Translations under genes and position numbers: made by a program | Notes under the pieces: model-generated | The model's database searches: none | Told to the model about the DNA's origin: nothing | What the model saw: only the letters and a program-made list of their open reading frames with translations | Assembly: GCA_949825065.1 (NCBI GenBank) | Contig: OX463842.1 | Location: 32,396,582-32,460,581 of the forward strand | Direction: 5' to 3' | Source: Odontocerum albicorne | Taxonomy: Eukaryota; Arthropoda; Insecta; Trichoptera; Odontoceridae | Length of the DNA: 64,000 nt | Shown here: positions 35,565 to 47,079 of the stretch, one piece after another | Numbering within the stretch: the first letter of the stretch is position 1 | How the letters are laid out: each line of letters starts with the position of its first letter

Positions 35565-35975
35565 TATAAGGACCACATTTTCGTAACAAACGTCATTTCA
35601 AACGTGCTTAATGTATATTATCATGAAAGTAAATAGTTTAGTGCATTTTTTGAGCTACGGTTTATCCAAAGTATTTGAGCGATATTTTGAAAAATAATAA
35701 GTAAGCAATTGTGTGTCAAATGTAGTTTTAAAAAAACCGTAATGGTGATACGACAATCGTAGATGATGTCAGCTCTAGAAAGCCGACTACCACTCAGGAC
35801 GACCATATCAAAGCTTTGATTGAGAATAACCAACGTTTCACAACATGAGGGATATCCGAAATATAAAAAAATATTGAAAGAAAAGTAAACTGCCTTTTCT
35901 TTAATTTAAATTTAAAAAAATTACTTTTGAATTTTACGTGAAAATACGAAATTACTTTCCGGACAATATTACTCT
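35565..35975 (+). mobile_element. Decayed mariner-like element (relative of copy 1)
   Basis: GTGTCAAATGTAGTTTTAAA, then AACCGTAATGGTGATACGAC and CAGGACGACCATATCAAAGC, align with 5180-5290. The stretch TACGAAATTACTTTCCGGAC near 35944 matches the 3' end at 5403-5422. Both copies have thus lost the catalytic part at similar points. An in-frame TGA interrupts the helix-turn-helix region (near 35846). The ends are too eroded to fix to the base. Confidence 0.65.
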
Positions 35976-37319
35976 CAAACATTACTCCTTCTGAATTTAG
36001 AGTGTACCATTTATGCATTTCATAAATTAAAAACAAAGTGCAACAATGCTATATAAATTATGTATTTATTATTATCAATAGATATTTTTATTTTGCATAA
36101 TGGCTTTAATTTGGTGGCACAAATCACCCTAGTTTGGGTGGATTGTATTTACAAAAAGGTATTTTTATATAGGTATGTAACATATATGAAGCTACAATTT
36201 GGGAAAGTTTGGTGTGGAGTATAGTGGAAGAGGGCTGTTTGATCAGGTCGGGCCGCAGCGCAGTTGATTAGCTGCCTCCCAACTGGAAGACTGGTCTGGC
36301 TTCCTGATTTAAGCCCTCCCCACAGAAAGCTTTGGCAAAGGTACCAGCTTTGGAAAGTGACGCGATTTGCCGTTCAATCGAGCGTGATTTGGGCAAAAAT
36401 AAATTGAGAAAAAACAGCGATTTCGGCCATTAATGTAGCTTTTAAAATAAAGCCGCAGTTTGTTTACGTCGTTAAAACGATGGATTTGAGTAATCAACTG
36501 TTTATGTAAATGCATTTAACTGTGTGAGTTATAAGTTTACTTATATCTTGAAGCTGCTTCTTTATAAAGCAAAAAAAGAATACAAGTTTGTTGATTGGAT
36601 TTCCAATTTGTATTTAAAAGCAAATAAAAATTATCTATTGTATTATAAAATACTACATACTGTAAAAAATTGTTATTGTTTTTAAGAAGCAAATTTATTC
36701 TTTATTTCTCAGTGCAATGAGCATATTCTGTAAAGTATAACGGTACTAATTGATGTGCAACAGCAAATATATGACTTATATACAACTGTTTAACGAGCAT
36801 TATAGTTATTTTACTCAAAAAAAGTTTGTTTTTGATTTTCAAAAGAATTGCTTAAAAGCAACACAAAATAATTCAGGTATATCAGAAAGCATATTTAAAG
36901 CTAATGTAGATAATTCAAAACAAGTCTACCATTACCTAGACAACAGGCAGTCTTAATGTTACTTCTGTTGTTTAGACAGACATCTGGATTATGTTAACAT
37001 AATAATTATAGGGGGTGATTTCTTCATTCATTCGTATTGGTACTCCTCAACATATTTGAACTATCGATGCAAACTTGTTGAAGAGCGTAGCTGGGTGACA
37101 TTTTCTTAGTTCACATTAATCAAGCCTTTATATAATATTTAGAGCCACTGGAGTAGGCTTAGATAAGAACATGCAGTTCGTTATCGCGCATGTTGATAAT
37201 ACATAACATCGTGGGTGGTGGAGGGATCGAACTAAACTGTTGATAACACTACCGCACGTTAAGAAGCAATACCATTTACATGGCCTCAAACGCATCCAAC
37301 TTTTGTTACCTGTCAATTG
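35976..37319. other. Intergenic DNA with one possible SINE scrap
   Basis: A tRNA-like head may lie at 36240-36310 (GCAGCGCAGTTGATTAGCTG followed by CTGGAAGACTGG), but box B is unconvincing. The rest is AT-rich and unexplained. Confidence 0.35.
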
Positions 37320-37440
37320 TTTTTTTTACCAGAATGGGATCCTTTTCATATTTTTTTTTGGATACTTTCGGAAATTGAACCCAAAATCTCTGGGAAGAAG
37401 TAAATCGTCTTACTAACTGGGCCACATGAGTCATCAACAA
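37320..37440 (-). repeat. SINE head (minus strand)
   Basis: The minus strand reads ATGTGGCCCAGTTAGTAAGA (box A) and GGGTTCAATTTCCG (box B) at the usual spacing, then an A-rich stretch and GGATCCCATTCTGG. Confidence 0.65.
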
Positions 37441-38047
37441 AAGATGATAGCTAAAAAATTGAAGAAATTCCCCAAGGCACTTTTTTAACGCCGCTGCCTT
37501 TATGAAGCGGCCAAAATTGTTGTGCCTTTGACATGTGCTTTTTACTCAGAATAATAGACGAAAAAGATCCAACTAATACATTAAAAACAACCAGAATATC
37601 CATTACCTTTTTAAGAGAATTAAACGGATACAGATCCCTTGTTGTCGAAACCACACACAGAAAGAGAGAGTAAAGCTCACTTTGAAATACAAAACACTAT
37701 TCTACTATCAAACGTTTTCAAAATCGATGAAGCGAATCTTCAGATCCGGATCAATCAGAGTAATTGCTCTCCTTTATTGATTTCTTCCTTGTCGTGTCAA
37801 TCAGCTGCAGAACTTGGCAACAAACGTTTCCTGAAACTCGAATCTAAAAATAAATTAAGCCTTTTCTCATATAAAACCTTACTGTTTTTTGTTAAATTGA
37901 AATTAATTACCGCATCATGGCAAAATTTTCACGTATTTTAACAAAAACTTGATTTAATATTTTGTTTAATTAGTTTTTCTTAATATAATTATGTTCTCTA
38001 GATAACAATGATCAAATGACAGTTTATATAGATAGCATGGTTTAGAG
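37441..38047. other. Intergenic DNA, nothing recognised
   Basis: Slightly less AT-rich than average; frames on both strands lack motifs. Confidence 0.4.
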
Positions 38048-38550
38048 CAGTGTTCCCCAACCGGTGGTCCGCGGCCCGGTGTCGGGCCGCAGAGACTTTC
38101 CGCCGAGCTGCAAACAGTATACCAAATTTCAAGAAATTCGCCATGCAAAAATATTAAACATAGGATTTTTATCCAGGTCCTCAATAAAATCGAAACACAG
38201 GAATAGACTGGACGTGAATGCAGCACTTCGTCTGTCAGAGACAGAGACAGCACTGCAGCCAAGAATATCCAATATATTAGCAAAGAACAACAGCAGGTTT
38301 CGCATTAGTTTGTTGCAAAAACCCCAAGGTTTTTGTTAAATTTTAATTGTATCAGACAATGTTACAATTAAAATTGTTTAACTCTTATATGTATATTTGT
38401 CAATTATAGTTACATATGTCCATCTGTCACAATATAAGATTAAAAAAATATTTAATAAAAAAAAAACATTTTTATTTCAGTATTAGTGGTCCGCGAAAAA
38501 AATTTCCTTTTTTTACCGGTCCACAGGTCTAAAAAGGTTGGGGAACACTG
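38048..38550 (+). mobile_element. Non-autonomous hAT element with 8-bp TSD
   Basis: The ends are CAGTGTTCCCCAACCGGTGG (left) and, on the minus strand, CAGTGTTCCCCAACCTTTTT (right), a 15-bp identical terminal inverted repeat. The direct repeat GTTTAGAG flanks it at 38040-38047 and 38551-38558, a perfect 8-bp target-site duplication as expected for the hAT superfamily. Subterminal GGTCCGCGG and GGTCCGCG motifs occur at both ends. The interior keeps only a C-terminal piece of transposase, so it depends on a transposase supplied in trans. Confidence 0.92.
38150..38295 (+). pseudogene. hAT transposase C-terminal (hATC) remnant
   Basis: FLSRSSIKSKHRNRLDVNAA followed by LRLSETETALQPRISN and ILAKN matches the L-x-SKYRNRLDVE-ALRL-L stretch that ends the hATC dimerisation domain of SCAND3/ZBED-like and related hAT transposases. 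Nothing of the RNase H-like catalytic domain or the BED finger is present. It shows which autonomous family gave rise to this element. Confidence 0.75.
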
Positions 38551-38558
38551 GTTTAGAG

Positions 38559-39884
38559 GGCAAACTCTTCATAAAGGCGCTCAAACATGGAACTTGAACC
38601 CACTATTAATGATAGATTAAAAATATTACGGAATAAAAATATGTAAGTTGAGTGTATGGATAGAAAGGTGTTGGCTACAGCCATTAGATGAGGTACACCC
38701 CCGTATCTGCATATATTTAGAAAAACTTTGGTAAGAAAACCGTAGAAAACTTACCAAGGAAAGACAAACTATAAGAAAATCATTGTAAATCTTCCAATAT
38801 GTGATAGTAACATATTCGTATTTAGATGTAGTGTGGTGTAAGTGCGTAGTGTTCATATCAAGTGCTTCCTAAAGCTCCACATACCACCCAAATCTCCAAC
38901 ACAAAGAAGCAGACCATTCCTCACCAGCGAGAGTAAAGGCTCTATCATAATACCTCACCTTATTGAATGATTTCGAAACAATAAATTAATTAGATGAAGA
39001 AGTAATAATGTGAAATTTTAACTTTGACATTTTTCAACTAGAATTAGAATTCATGAACGAATTTAACTTCTTTATTTTTGACACCCTAAGCTAGCAACCA
39101 TGCTTTATTGTTTTATAAATGAGAACAAATTGATGGAACGAATAGATGGAAATATAAATTGGATAAAAAAAATACTCTTCTTCTGGCACTAGATTTTTAC
39201 TCGTAGTCTGACTTTTACTCCATTATTCCTGGGGTGTGGACTGCTAGCTATCCCTCCATCTCTCAATGAGTCTACCTATGTCGGGTTTCTATGGCGTAGC
39301 AACGATAATCTTTAAAGGGAATTTGCGTCTTTACGGGGGATGCATCCGTTCTTTGAATGTGATCCCACCAATAACGTCTTCTCCACCTTACCCATCCTAC
39401 GGTGTTTTCTGTTTAACACATTCTTCTTACGTCTGTATATCTTATTTTATCTCCTTAAGTGTTTTACAAGTTATATATTTTAAGATATTTCAAAAGTAAA
39501 AACTCAATTTAGTCACGACGTTATATTTTAGTATTTGCACAACGATGCGTAAAGTGATGTTTTCAAAATGATATAGAAATGTTCCTAGAAAAAGAGAACA
39601 AACATAAATATAATATTTCTAGATAATTCGTTGATACAGTTCCATCTAACTCCAAATGAATACTTGCAGGATAGTATTCACAGACGAGTATTATTTTTAA
39701 CCAAAACGTTACTACAATGTTGACCTCGTGTGATGATTGTGTCTATTATACATATTTGTGTTTTGTTAAGGTTTAAATTCTAGCTAAGAGTTATTTTCTA
39801 TACTTTCCTTCCAGCTCATAATATTTGGAATTATATATTCTAGTATTATTATAATTGTATTTGTTATTTCTCTCACGATGAAAG
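38559..39884. other. Intergenic DNA, little recognised
   Basis: GAGGGCAAACTCTTCATAAA near 38556 may be a weak relative of the small repeat at 52.8 kb. A less AT-rich patch at 39240-39430 has no recognised homology. The rest is AT-rich. Confidence 0.35.
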
Positions 39885-40250
39885 TTTAATTATAATTATC
39901 TTTCAATATCAAGTTTGAGAAAGAAGAAAATTTAATTTCAATTAATATTCAATATTAAGAAAGAAAAAAAATATATGTTATTATGATATGTTATCGAAGT
40001 TAAGGAAAAAAATACACAATTATCTTACAATATTGAGTTTGAGAAAGATGAAAATTAAATTAAAATTATCTTCTCATTTTGAAGCCAAGAAAAAAGAAAA
40101 TTAAATTACAATTATCTTTTAATAACGTGGATTTTTAAGAAGAAAATTTTATTGAAATTTTATTTAAATATCGAGCTTATGAACATAAAAATTAACAGAC
40201 AATTATCTTTCAATATCAAGAGGTTTAGAAATTATAAAATTAATTATTAC
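39885..40250. repeat. Degenerate AT-rich tandem array (~60-bp unit)
   Basis: The motif AATTATCTTTCAATATCAAG followed by TTTGAGAAAGAAGAAAATT recurs with drift about five or six times (near 39893, 39950, 40018, 40065, 40112, 40200). Units differ by substitutions and small indels. No coding potential. Confidence 0.65.
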
Positions 40251-40478
40251 ATAAAATTTATGGTTTCATAAATAGTTAAGATAGCACATATTTTGCATGT
40301 TTTTATAATAAAATATGTTAGTTTGTTTTTTTACTTCATTAATAGACATTCACATAATATAATGATTTATGCTAATTCAATAATAAAGTCACTATGCAAT
40401 GAGCTAATATAATAAAATGAATATCAAAAAATTACGATTTTAGACAACTGATTAAACTTAAAAGAAATATCAATCGAT

Positions 40479-40720
40479 CTATAAGTGGAAAAGTACCTCG
40501 AATAAAGAAGAAACGTAACTATAAAGCGTTAAGTAAATTAAATTTGTCCCGTAAAGGACAACCGAAAACACATGATCTACACTTTTATTATCCAAACCAC
40601 ACTCGCAGCCGGGGTCCTTCACAATACCTATTATGTAAAAGTGACTAGCCAACACGCACTGACCCATCCACAAAGGACACATGACTGACACTTCCATATT
40701 GTTAATTATGAAAATATAGA
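40479..40720 (-). pseudogene. LINE ORF2 C-terminal remnant (I/Jockey/R1 group)
   Basis: The minus strand reads WMGQCVLASHFYIIGIVKDP, then GCECGLDNKSVDHVFSVV. This is the well-known C-terminal TGHG-x-F-x-x-L-x-R-IG-x-x-D-x-P-x-C-x-CG-x-x-x-x-x-x-x-H-V pattern of LINE polyproteins that carry a Cys-His motif after the RT (or RNase H). The catalytic RT upstream is gone. The last ~25 residues are AT-biased drift. Confidence 0.7.
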
Positions 40721-40950
40721 CCATGGTTTCAAAGGAATATATTGTTATTGTCAGTTTATCTGGATTTGATTTAAAGGATATTATCAAAGATTTATAGATA
40801 CCAAATTTCCGAATTGAATTAAGTGGTTTTATTAATACAATAGTTATCACCTACCTAATAATGAACTTTACGTACAATATAATTAAACAAAACCTATTAG
40901 GTAATAAAATACGTAGAAAACAATTACATTAATTATTAAAAAATAAAGGT

Positions 40951-41205
40951 TCATTTAGTTTTCAAATGAATTTCAACAAGACAAAGAAATTTATTCATAA
41001 TGCTTGAGAAATAAAACACTATAATTGTTTGACATATAATATTTTCACGTAAATTTACGTTCGTCTTTAATTCTTTACGTAATGTAGGGTGTAAGAAACT
41101 CCACATTTCACCCAGATTTACGCCAGCTTCCACAATTCTTGCCCTTCCCATCTCATCCCCTAAGCCCACTACCTCCCCTTCTCCAAAAGACCTCTCAACC
41201 CACTC
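40951..41205 (-). other. Uncharacterised open frame
   Basis: After a stop, the minus strand is open for about 85 codons from 41205: LHKQLSEWVERSFGEGEVVG, then LGDEMGRARIVEAGVNLGEM and WSFLHPTLRKELKTN, ending in an AT-rich tail. The first 55 residues look protein-like (charged, little AT bias) and differ from random frames nearby. I do not recognise the family. It could be a piece of a transposon ORF or a host exon; I cannot tell. Confidence 0.3.
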
Positions 41206-41587
41206 CGACAGCTGCTTGTGTAGTTAGTTTGTTAGCTGGCAGGGTGCAGTAACTGATGCAGCTAGAATACCACACATTCCGAGAATTAACATAACTTTTG
41301 ATGTAAATACTGTTTTCATTTAAAGCATTTCCATAATTTAATTATCATTTAAATTTGTTTCATGGAGATTGATATTCTGGACTTACGAATTATTATTCGC
41401 GATATATTAAATTTTATAGTTATGCCTTTTATATAAACGATATAAACTGTAGAAAAATATAAAAATGTGTAAGACAATCATATTGATAAAATGCTTTCTT
41501 CACACAAAGTGTGATAAAAGTTAAAAGAGCCCTAGATTTAAACTTGTATATAAAATACTAAGGCCCAAATTCAAAGTCCAATCTAAG

Positions 41588-41724
41588 TATAATACTTATG
41601 TCTTATATTAAATTTCCATGATTTGTATTCTGAGTCGAACTCCATACGCTCCAAACCGTCAAGTAAGGTAATGAAACCACTTGACTCCCTTATTTAAGGA
41701 AGCTGTGACAAAGTCCAATCTAAG
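41588..41724. repeat. 137-bp repeat unit 1 (left of LINE)
   Basis: The unit starts TATAATACTTATGTCTTATA and ends AAAGTCCAATCTAAG. The same 15-bp end motif also lies just before it (41573-41587). It is identical to unit 2 (42703-42839), while unit 3 differs at four positions. Confidence 0.9.
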
Positions 41725-42205
41725 TTTAATATATACTTTTATATACTTCGCCTTATGTCAGTCAGCACTTTCTTACGGTATATCAGTTTGGGGGGGATGC
41801 ACCTTAACCCAGAAACACATATTACAGGTTTCCCAAAAATTGATTGTGAAAATAATCAATAAACTTCCTGCTCGGTATCCCACGGCGGAGCTTTTCAGAG
41901 AGTATCAGGTCCTGAACATAGCCAATTTACATCTCAAATCCATTCTCTGGCACTACCATCGAGAGGAGGGGAAGATGCAAACTCAGCAGACACACATGAC
42001 ACGCATGGCAACTAATGAAATGTTCACCATCCCTAGAGTTAAAACCTCTTTTGCCCAAAGGCAATATGCTTATTTGGCTCCCATTACATACAATGGCGTG
42101 CCGACTTCAATAAAAGTAAAGGTAGGAAAACCATTTAGACAGTCGATCGGAGCGTGGTTGTTATTGCGACAGGATTTTGAGTACTTGGGCTTTCAGGATG
42201 AATGA
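41725..42205 (+). pseudogene. LINE ORF2 C-terminal segment
   Basis: The open frame begins in repeat unit 1, but the true LINE part starts near IYTFIYFALCQSALSYGISV. It continues with WGG, LQVSQKLIVKIINKLPARYP, and AYLAPITYNGVPTSIK-like C-terminal sequence, ending FEYLGFQDE. The pattern Y-FAL-x-SxLSYGI-x-VWGG ... LQ-x-x-QKL-x-xKII is the conserved region just after the RT fingers/palm in many LINEs. About 160 residues are open to a natural-looking stop, so this copy is young, but the RT, endonuclease and ORF1 are missing through 5' truncation. Confidence 0.8.
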
Positions 42206-42700
42206 CGAGTGGAAAGGATTTATGTGAGCTCGTGAGTGTGGGTCTCTTATTATTGTTTTAATTTTGGTTGTTATTGTGTTTGTGTTTCTGTGTGTTTTTC
42301 TTTTTTTTGTTTTGAATTTGTTTTGATTTTTATTCTTATGATTGTGTGCAGTATATTGTGGGATGAATATTTTTGGTCTTTCTGGAGCGATAATGTGTGA
42401 GGAGTTGAGTTTCGCAGGGTGTTTCCAGTTGTAGTTGAGTGTCACTGTTTGTCAGGTTGATGAGAGCGTGCAACGGGGCTTTTTGTGTTATCAAAAATCG
42501 GAAAGAAGTATCGATTTAGTTTTTCATGGTAAATATCCTCAGTGAGATACAGGCAAAAGCCTAGTTTACTGGGGATACGACAAATGAAAGGCAACAAACC
42601 CAGATCCATTAAAATTATATGTCCAAATCAAATTACCTGTTGTTTTTTCTCAAATTGTGTATATTTCTTGTCATGTGTAATAATAATAATAATAATAATA
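41725..42700 (+). mobile_element. 5'-truncated LINE with (TAA)n tail
   Basis: It starts abruptly within RT-downstream coding sequence and runs through a 495-bp 3' UTR to a clean (TAA)8 tail (42678-42701). It is flanked by identical copies of a ~141-bp sequence (41585-41725 and 42700-42840), which look like a very long target-site duplication. A second copy of its 3' UTR is at 33541-33827 on the other strand. A (TAA)n tail is known for I-clade LINEs, but other clades have similar tails, so the clade stays open. Confidence 0.85.
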
Positions 42701-42702
42701 AG

Positions 42703-42964
42703 TATAATACTTATGTCTTATATTAAATTTCCATGATTTGTATTCTGAGTCGAACTCCATACGCTCCAAACCGTCAAGTAAGGTAATGAAACCACTTGAC
42801 TCCCTTATTTAAGGAAGCTGTGACAAAGTCCAATCTAAGTATAATACTTATGTCTTATATTAAATTTCCATGATTTGTATTCTGAGTTGAACTCCATACG
42901 CACCAAACCGTCAAGTAAGGTAATTAAACCACTTGACTCCCTTATTTAAGGAAGCTGCGACAAA
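42703..42964. repeat. 137-bp repeat units 2 and 3 (right of LINE)
   Basis: Unit 2 (42703-42839) is identical to unit 1. Unit 3 (42840-42964) differs by four substitutions and lacks the last ~12 bp. Before the LINE insertion the locus probably held two tandem units. Confidence 0.9.
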
Positions 42965-44384
42965 TTTGTACGAATTTTTGGTATATTAATTTCTCCCATA
43001 AAAAAGTAGTTCAGATTAAATATTTAGTGTTAGGTTGGAATATCTTTAAATCCTTGGTTTGTTGATCTCCTAAAATTGTAATGAATTTATGATAATAATA
43101 TTTCCTTCGTGATTTATTTGCGTTAGTTTCATAAAATGTTACTGTCATTCCACCATCAACATTCCATTCCAGCATAACATATGATCACACCATGTCCCTT
43201 GTAGAGTAGATAGAGATATCAGCACTCTACATTTTTTTCTGTTCAAACACATACCTTTTGTCTCCAACGTACGCATGCACCTAGTCATGCGCTATCTTTT
43301 TTTATGCATGCTTCTTACACCAATTGAAATAACCTGTACAATGCATTCAACTTGAAATAGGAACAAATATAACAACCAGTACATTAAATTGATTTGTAAA
43401 CACAGCTTTCTTAAGAAACTCGATATAAAATATTGAATGAAAATCAGCGTTTTTTAGTTTTTAGGATTAAACTGTTACATAGCAATAAGCTCACCAAAGG
43501 GTATTGTCTACAGCGGAAGTGCTATACAATACAATAATTTCAAGTAATTTTCAAATTTAGATAACGGTCACATACATTTGTTATATTTTAGACCTTGCAT
43601 TCAAACACACCATCACGCTGTTTCCCTTTCGAGTTAGATAGAAAGGGCAGAACGTTAAACTTACATATCACGACACACATATTTCATTTCATCTACTTTC
43701 AATTTCTAAGATAATAGCTACGACTTCTGTGACATTTTCTTCCTTCGAAACATTATTCAATAGAATTCACCACCCTTTCCTTGATCTCCATTAATATTTG
43801 CAATGTATATTCGTCTAAAAAACTAACTTTAACCATAAAAAGACTCTCAGGTATATGGAAAAATACCGTTTAGTTCTTTTTTGTTTATTTTACTCCTTTT
43901 GAAAGCGATGGCGTTAGAATTGTACTGTATACAACGAAAGTGTAATAAAATTGTCATTAATAAAAATGCTGTGTAAGTATAATAATTTCCCAAAAGTGTT
44001 CCTTACTTTTTAATAGCACTTTTTCCCTTATAACAGCACATTGAATTTTCCGGCTCACAGATATAGTCACATTTCAGCGTGTCTTATAGCTTGAGAAGTA
44101 ATTTAGTTTGGCAAATAGCCGATATAACCGTTCGGTTCAATCGAGCAGCTACCGACGTAGCCACAGTGCAATGATTCGTCTCACGTTACCCCATATTATG
44201 GGCATGAACGACGTTTTAGGTGTAAAGTCAATCATTCAATCGATTCCCGATCAAGTTTGTTCTCGTTTTGGATATTGTTTTTTTTTTTTGAGATCTTGTA
44301 GTATCACAATTGATTTTATTCAATTTTCTTTGAAGATTAACGTGTTATAAAACCTTATTTTTTATCATTTAACGTATTGACTGC
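42965..44384. other. Intergenic DNA with small LINE and SINE scraps
   Basis: Minus-strand LINE 3' signatures are likely at 43183-43215 (ATCACACCATGTCCCTTGTA) and 43605-43645 (CACCATCACGCTGTTTCCCT). SINE family A tails lie at 43478-43530 (AGCAATAAGCTCACC) and 43915-43955 (TGTATACAACGAAAGTGTAA). The rest is AT-rich and unexplained. Confidence 0.45.
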
Positions 44385-44620
44385 CTTTAAACAGTTGAAT
44401 TGGCGTAGACTTTCATGCAGGAGGTTCGGACTCGATTCCCGATGGTAGCCTAAAAACAAAAAAAAGGTTCGTGTCTGGTAACAATACTCGCGTGCATTAG
44501 ACGGGTACGAACCTTGTTGCATCTTCATCACGTGCAATAGTGTAGTCAATATGTACAATTATGAACAGCGAGATGCTAATTCATTGGTTCATAAACCCGC
44601 CATCTCACGACCATGCTTTT
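44385..44620 (+). repeat. tRNA-headed SINE, family B
   Basis: A weak box A (TGGCGTAGACTTTC) and a good box B (GGACTCGATTCCCG) are followed by an A-rich spacer, the body GGTAACAATACTCGCGTGCA and TTAGACGGGTACGAACCTTG, and a tail with ATAAACCCGCCATC. It resembles the 8.07-kb copy through the body. Confidence 0.7.
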
Positions 44621-45329
44621 CAATCTGTACGAATTACCAACTATATGTTGAAAGGTGCCATATGAATGAAAAATAAAATAAAAAACCTAGATGTGAATAA
44701 TTTATTGTTAGTAAACTATTAATATCAATCGGACAATGCTGTATCTGATGTTTGGAGTAATATTAAGATTATTACAATATAATGATAATATAGGATGATA
44801 CGAGAAAATCTCCTGGTTACGGAAAAACCCTGAGGCAATTTGTAGGCCGTAGCCTATGGTTAGCGGTATGCTTTATGAAAATATTTAGCTGAATTTCTAC
44901 AAACTTCTGTAGGGAGAAATATATTTTATCTTTCAAGTGTACATTTGAAGAAAGTGAAATTATCTTTTGTTAACAAAAAAATGCACATTATATGAAACCT
45001 TCGTGCTAGCAAAGTTTGTAAGTAAATTGTTACAGAAGTGAAGTAAATTGTCATATTTTTAACATATTTCATATTTTAGTAACATTTCTTTTTATCACAT
45101 TGGACATATTTAGATGAAAATTGACTTTTTGAAAAAAGAAAATAAATTCATATGATTGATTGCGAAAGAAACGAAAATTGTAGACCAAAAGGTACATGAA
45201 ACTTTTAACTTTATTTATAAAAAGGAATAAAAAATACAAGGAATTTTATACAGTGCTCTTCCCCAGGACTAGCTACTCTTATAGCGGTTCACAAATAAAC
45301 TTTAGTCACATCACAATATATTTCTTATT
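44621..45329. other. AT-rich intergenic DNA, nothing recognised
   Basis: No supported features. Confidence 0.45.
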
Positions 45330-45535
45330 GTATGACACTTTCATTGTATACATTACAGCATGGCAAGTCAACTCCCGAGTGGCAATCTCTTCCAACCAGA
45401 CATAAATACAGAGGTCTAAAATGAAAAACAGATGAAAACATATTTTTTATTTGGTTTCAACAGGAATCGAACCCACAACCCCCGAAGTGAAAGGCAGACA
45501 TCTTATAAAATAGATTAAGGAGGTCTTACTTAGCC
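45330..45535 (-). repeat. tRNA-headed SINE, family A (minus strand)
   Basis: Minus-strand order: TTATAAGATGTCTGCCTTTC (box A side), GGGTTGTGGGTTCGATTCCT (box B), body, then TGGTTGGAAGAGATTGCCAC and TGTATACAATGAAAGTGTCA. This is the best-preserved box B in the window. Confidence 0.8.
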
Positions 45536-46269
45536 TATTTCTTACTTTTATAAAATATTTACGAGTTTTTTTTTCATGAAACGTATTTTATTATTTGTCG
45601 TAATTGATAAACTCGAAATTCAGAAATATTGTTGTTTCATTTCTTAAATTGAGATCTAGACATATTAATAAAATATATGGAGCCAAAATTTCGATAAAAT
45701 AATTGGGCTAATAAAATAAATAATTATACCATAGAAAAGCATACTTGAATTCTTATAATTTTTAATATGATTATTAGATTTTTAATCGTTTTTCTATATT
45801 TTTTTCTCGTACTGGAGAGTACATTTCATGGTTAGACCATTTTATGATACCTGATCACGCAAACTTTACAATACCCTTTGCCAGATTTCATAAAAATCAA
45901 ATGCGTCTACCCATATAAATTTTATTGAAGAAACACGCATGCTGTTTTATGTACACGTAAGCGTACAAAATACGTTAAAAATTTATTTCTCTAGGGGATT
46001 TGCCATAAAATATAGTAGATATATTTTGAAAAGGAAGCTTGTGACAACAAAATAAAGAAAATAAAACCATGACAACCATTTTTTTTGTCTTAACACGTGT
46101 TTGGTGAGTGATATTACTCCAAAAACGCTTCCCGAATATCGAAAGTGTCTCCTTAAAGATTATATTTCAATGGATTTGCGACACCCTCGATAAAGTTAGT
46201 TTAGTCGCCAAATATTGGGACAGAGTTATCAAAATAAGTTGATTTTTTATTCTCGATCAGCTTTGAAAA
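45536..46269. other. AT-rich intergenic DNA, nothing recognised
   Basis: No supported features. Confidence 0.5.
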
Positions 46270-46835
46270 TGCTATTCACAGAACGATTCAACACTTCTTT
46301 CAGCATATCGTAGGTTTCTCATCCATGGTACAGCTTTAGGAGTAACACAATTAATCTTCAATCTTCCTGAGAATAAATATACTGGACACTCGTACACATT
46401 GTGTCCTGCCTGGATCTTGCATGCAGGACACAATGAGCACGAGGGAGACTCAAAGAACCCACATCTATGCAAGGCGTGAGCACTACACCACACCTTATGG
46501 ATTCAGGGTACAGAATAATCTTCATGGTAGGTCAAACCTTTGAAGAAGCACGATAGTATAATGCACTAAGTGAAGATTGTCGACAGATGACTGATTCTAT
46601 TAATGCCGTCAGTTATCTGGTGAGCTCACATTCCTCTTAGATCATCGTTGTCCTTCGATCCAGAAAGATCACCAGGAACTTAGGTGAGTTGGAAGATGAC
46701 AGCAACCCCCCGCACGGATTGATAGGGTGGTATTTAAACATTGCCTCATTAATGCTTCTTCGCGTTGTAGATAAGCAGGCAGCAGGTTTGCAAAAAATAA
46801 CCAACAGTTGATTTCGAAGTATCACTGACTGCATT
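46270..46835 (-). pseudogene. LINE ORF2 C-terminal remnant (R1/I-like)
   Basis: The most readable part (46493-46272) is ALHRCGFFESPSCSLCPACK, then AGHNVYECPVY and RNLRYAERSVESFCE. It matches the HGxF-x-x-L-x-RFG-x-x-xSPxC-x-x-C ... HxxxECPxY pattern at the C-terminus of R1/I-like LINEs. Upstream (46834-46637) a damaged segment (QSVILRNQLLVIFCKPAACL followed by STTRRSINEAM) probably represents the post-RT Q-R-x-x-L-x-x-x-x-AYRTTS stretch, with frame breaks between. RT itself is gone. Confidence 0.65.
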
Positions 46836-47079
46836 GCCTTAGGTTAATCTTTTTTCATGACTTTGTATTGAACAAGTTCAGAAAAAGTTCCCTGATTATA
46901 GAGATTAACTAAGTATCTTTGGTAAATTGAACATTTAACAATATTTTTATTATGCAGATATTGTACTTCTGCAATGTAGATGAAGAATACATAAGATTTA
47001 ATTTAAAGTCATATTCAATGAAAGGTTAAGCTTTAAACATTCTTGATTAAAAATAAAAGTGTTTGAATGAGTTCGAAAG

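Noticed and set aside
41681..41724. N-terminus of the LINE frame
   Set aside because: These codons lie in the flanking 137-bp repeat unit and are open by chance.
45440..45535. tRNA gene (minus strand)
   Set aside because: Box A and box B are good, but acceptor and anticodon stems do not pair and a SINE body and tail follow.
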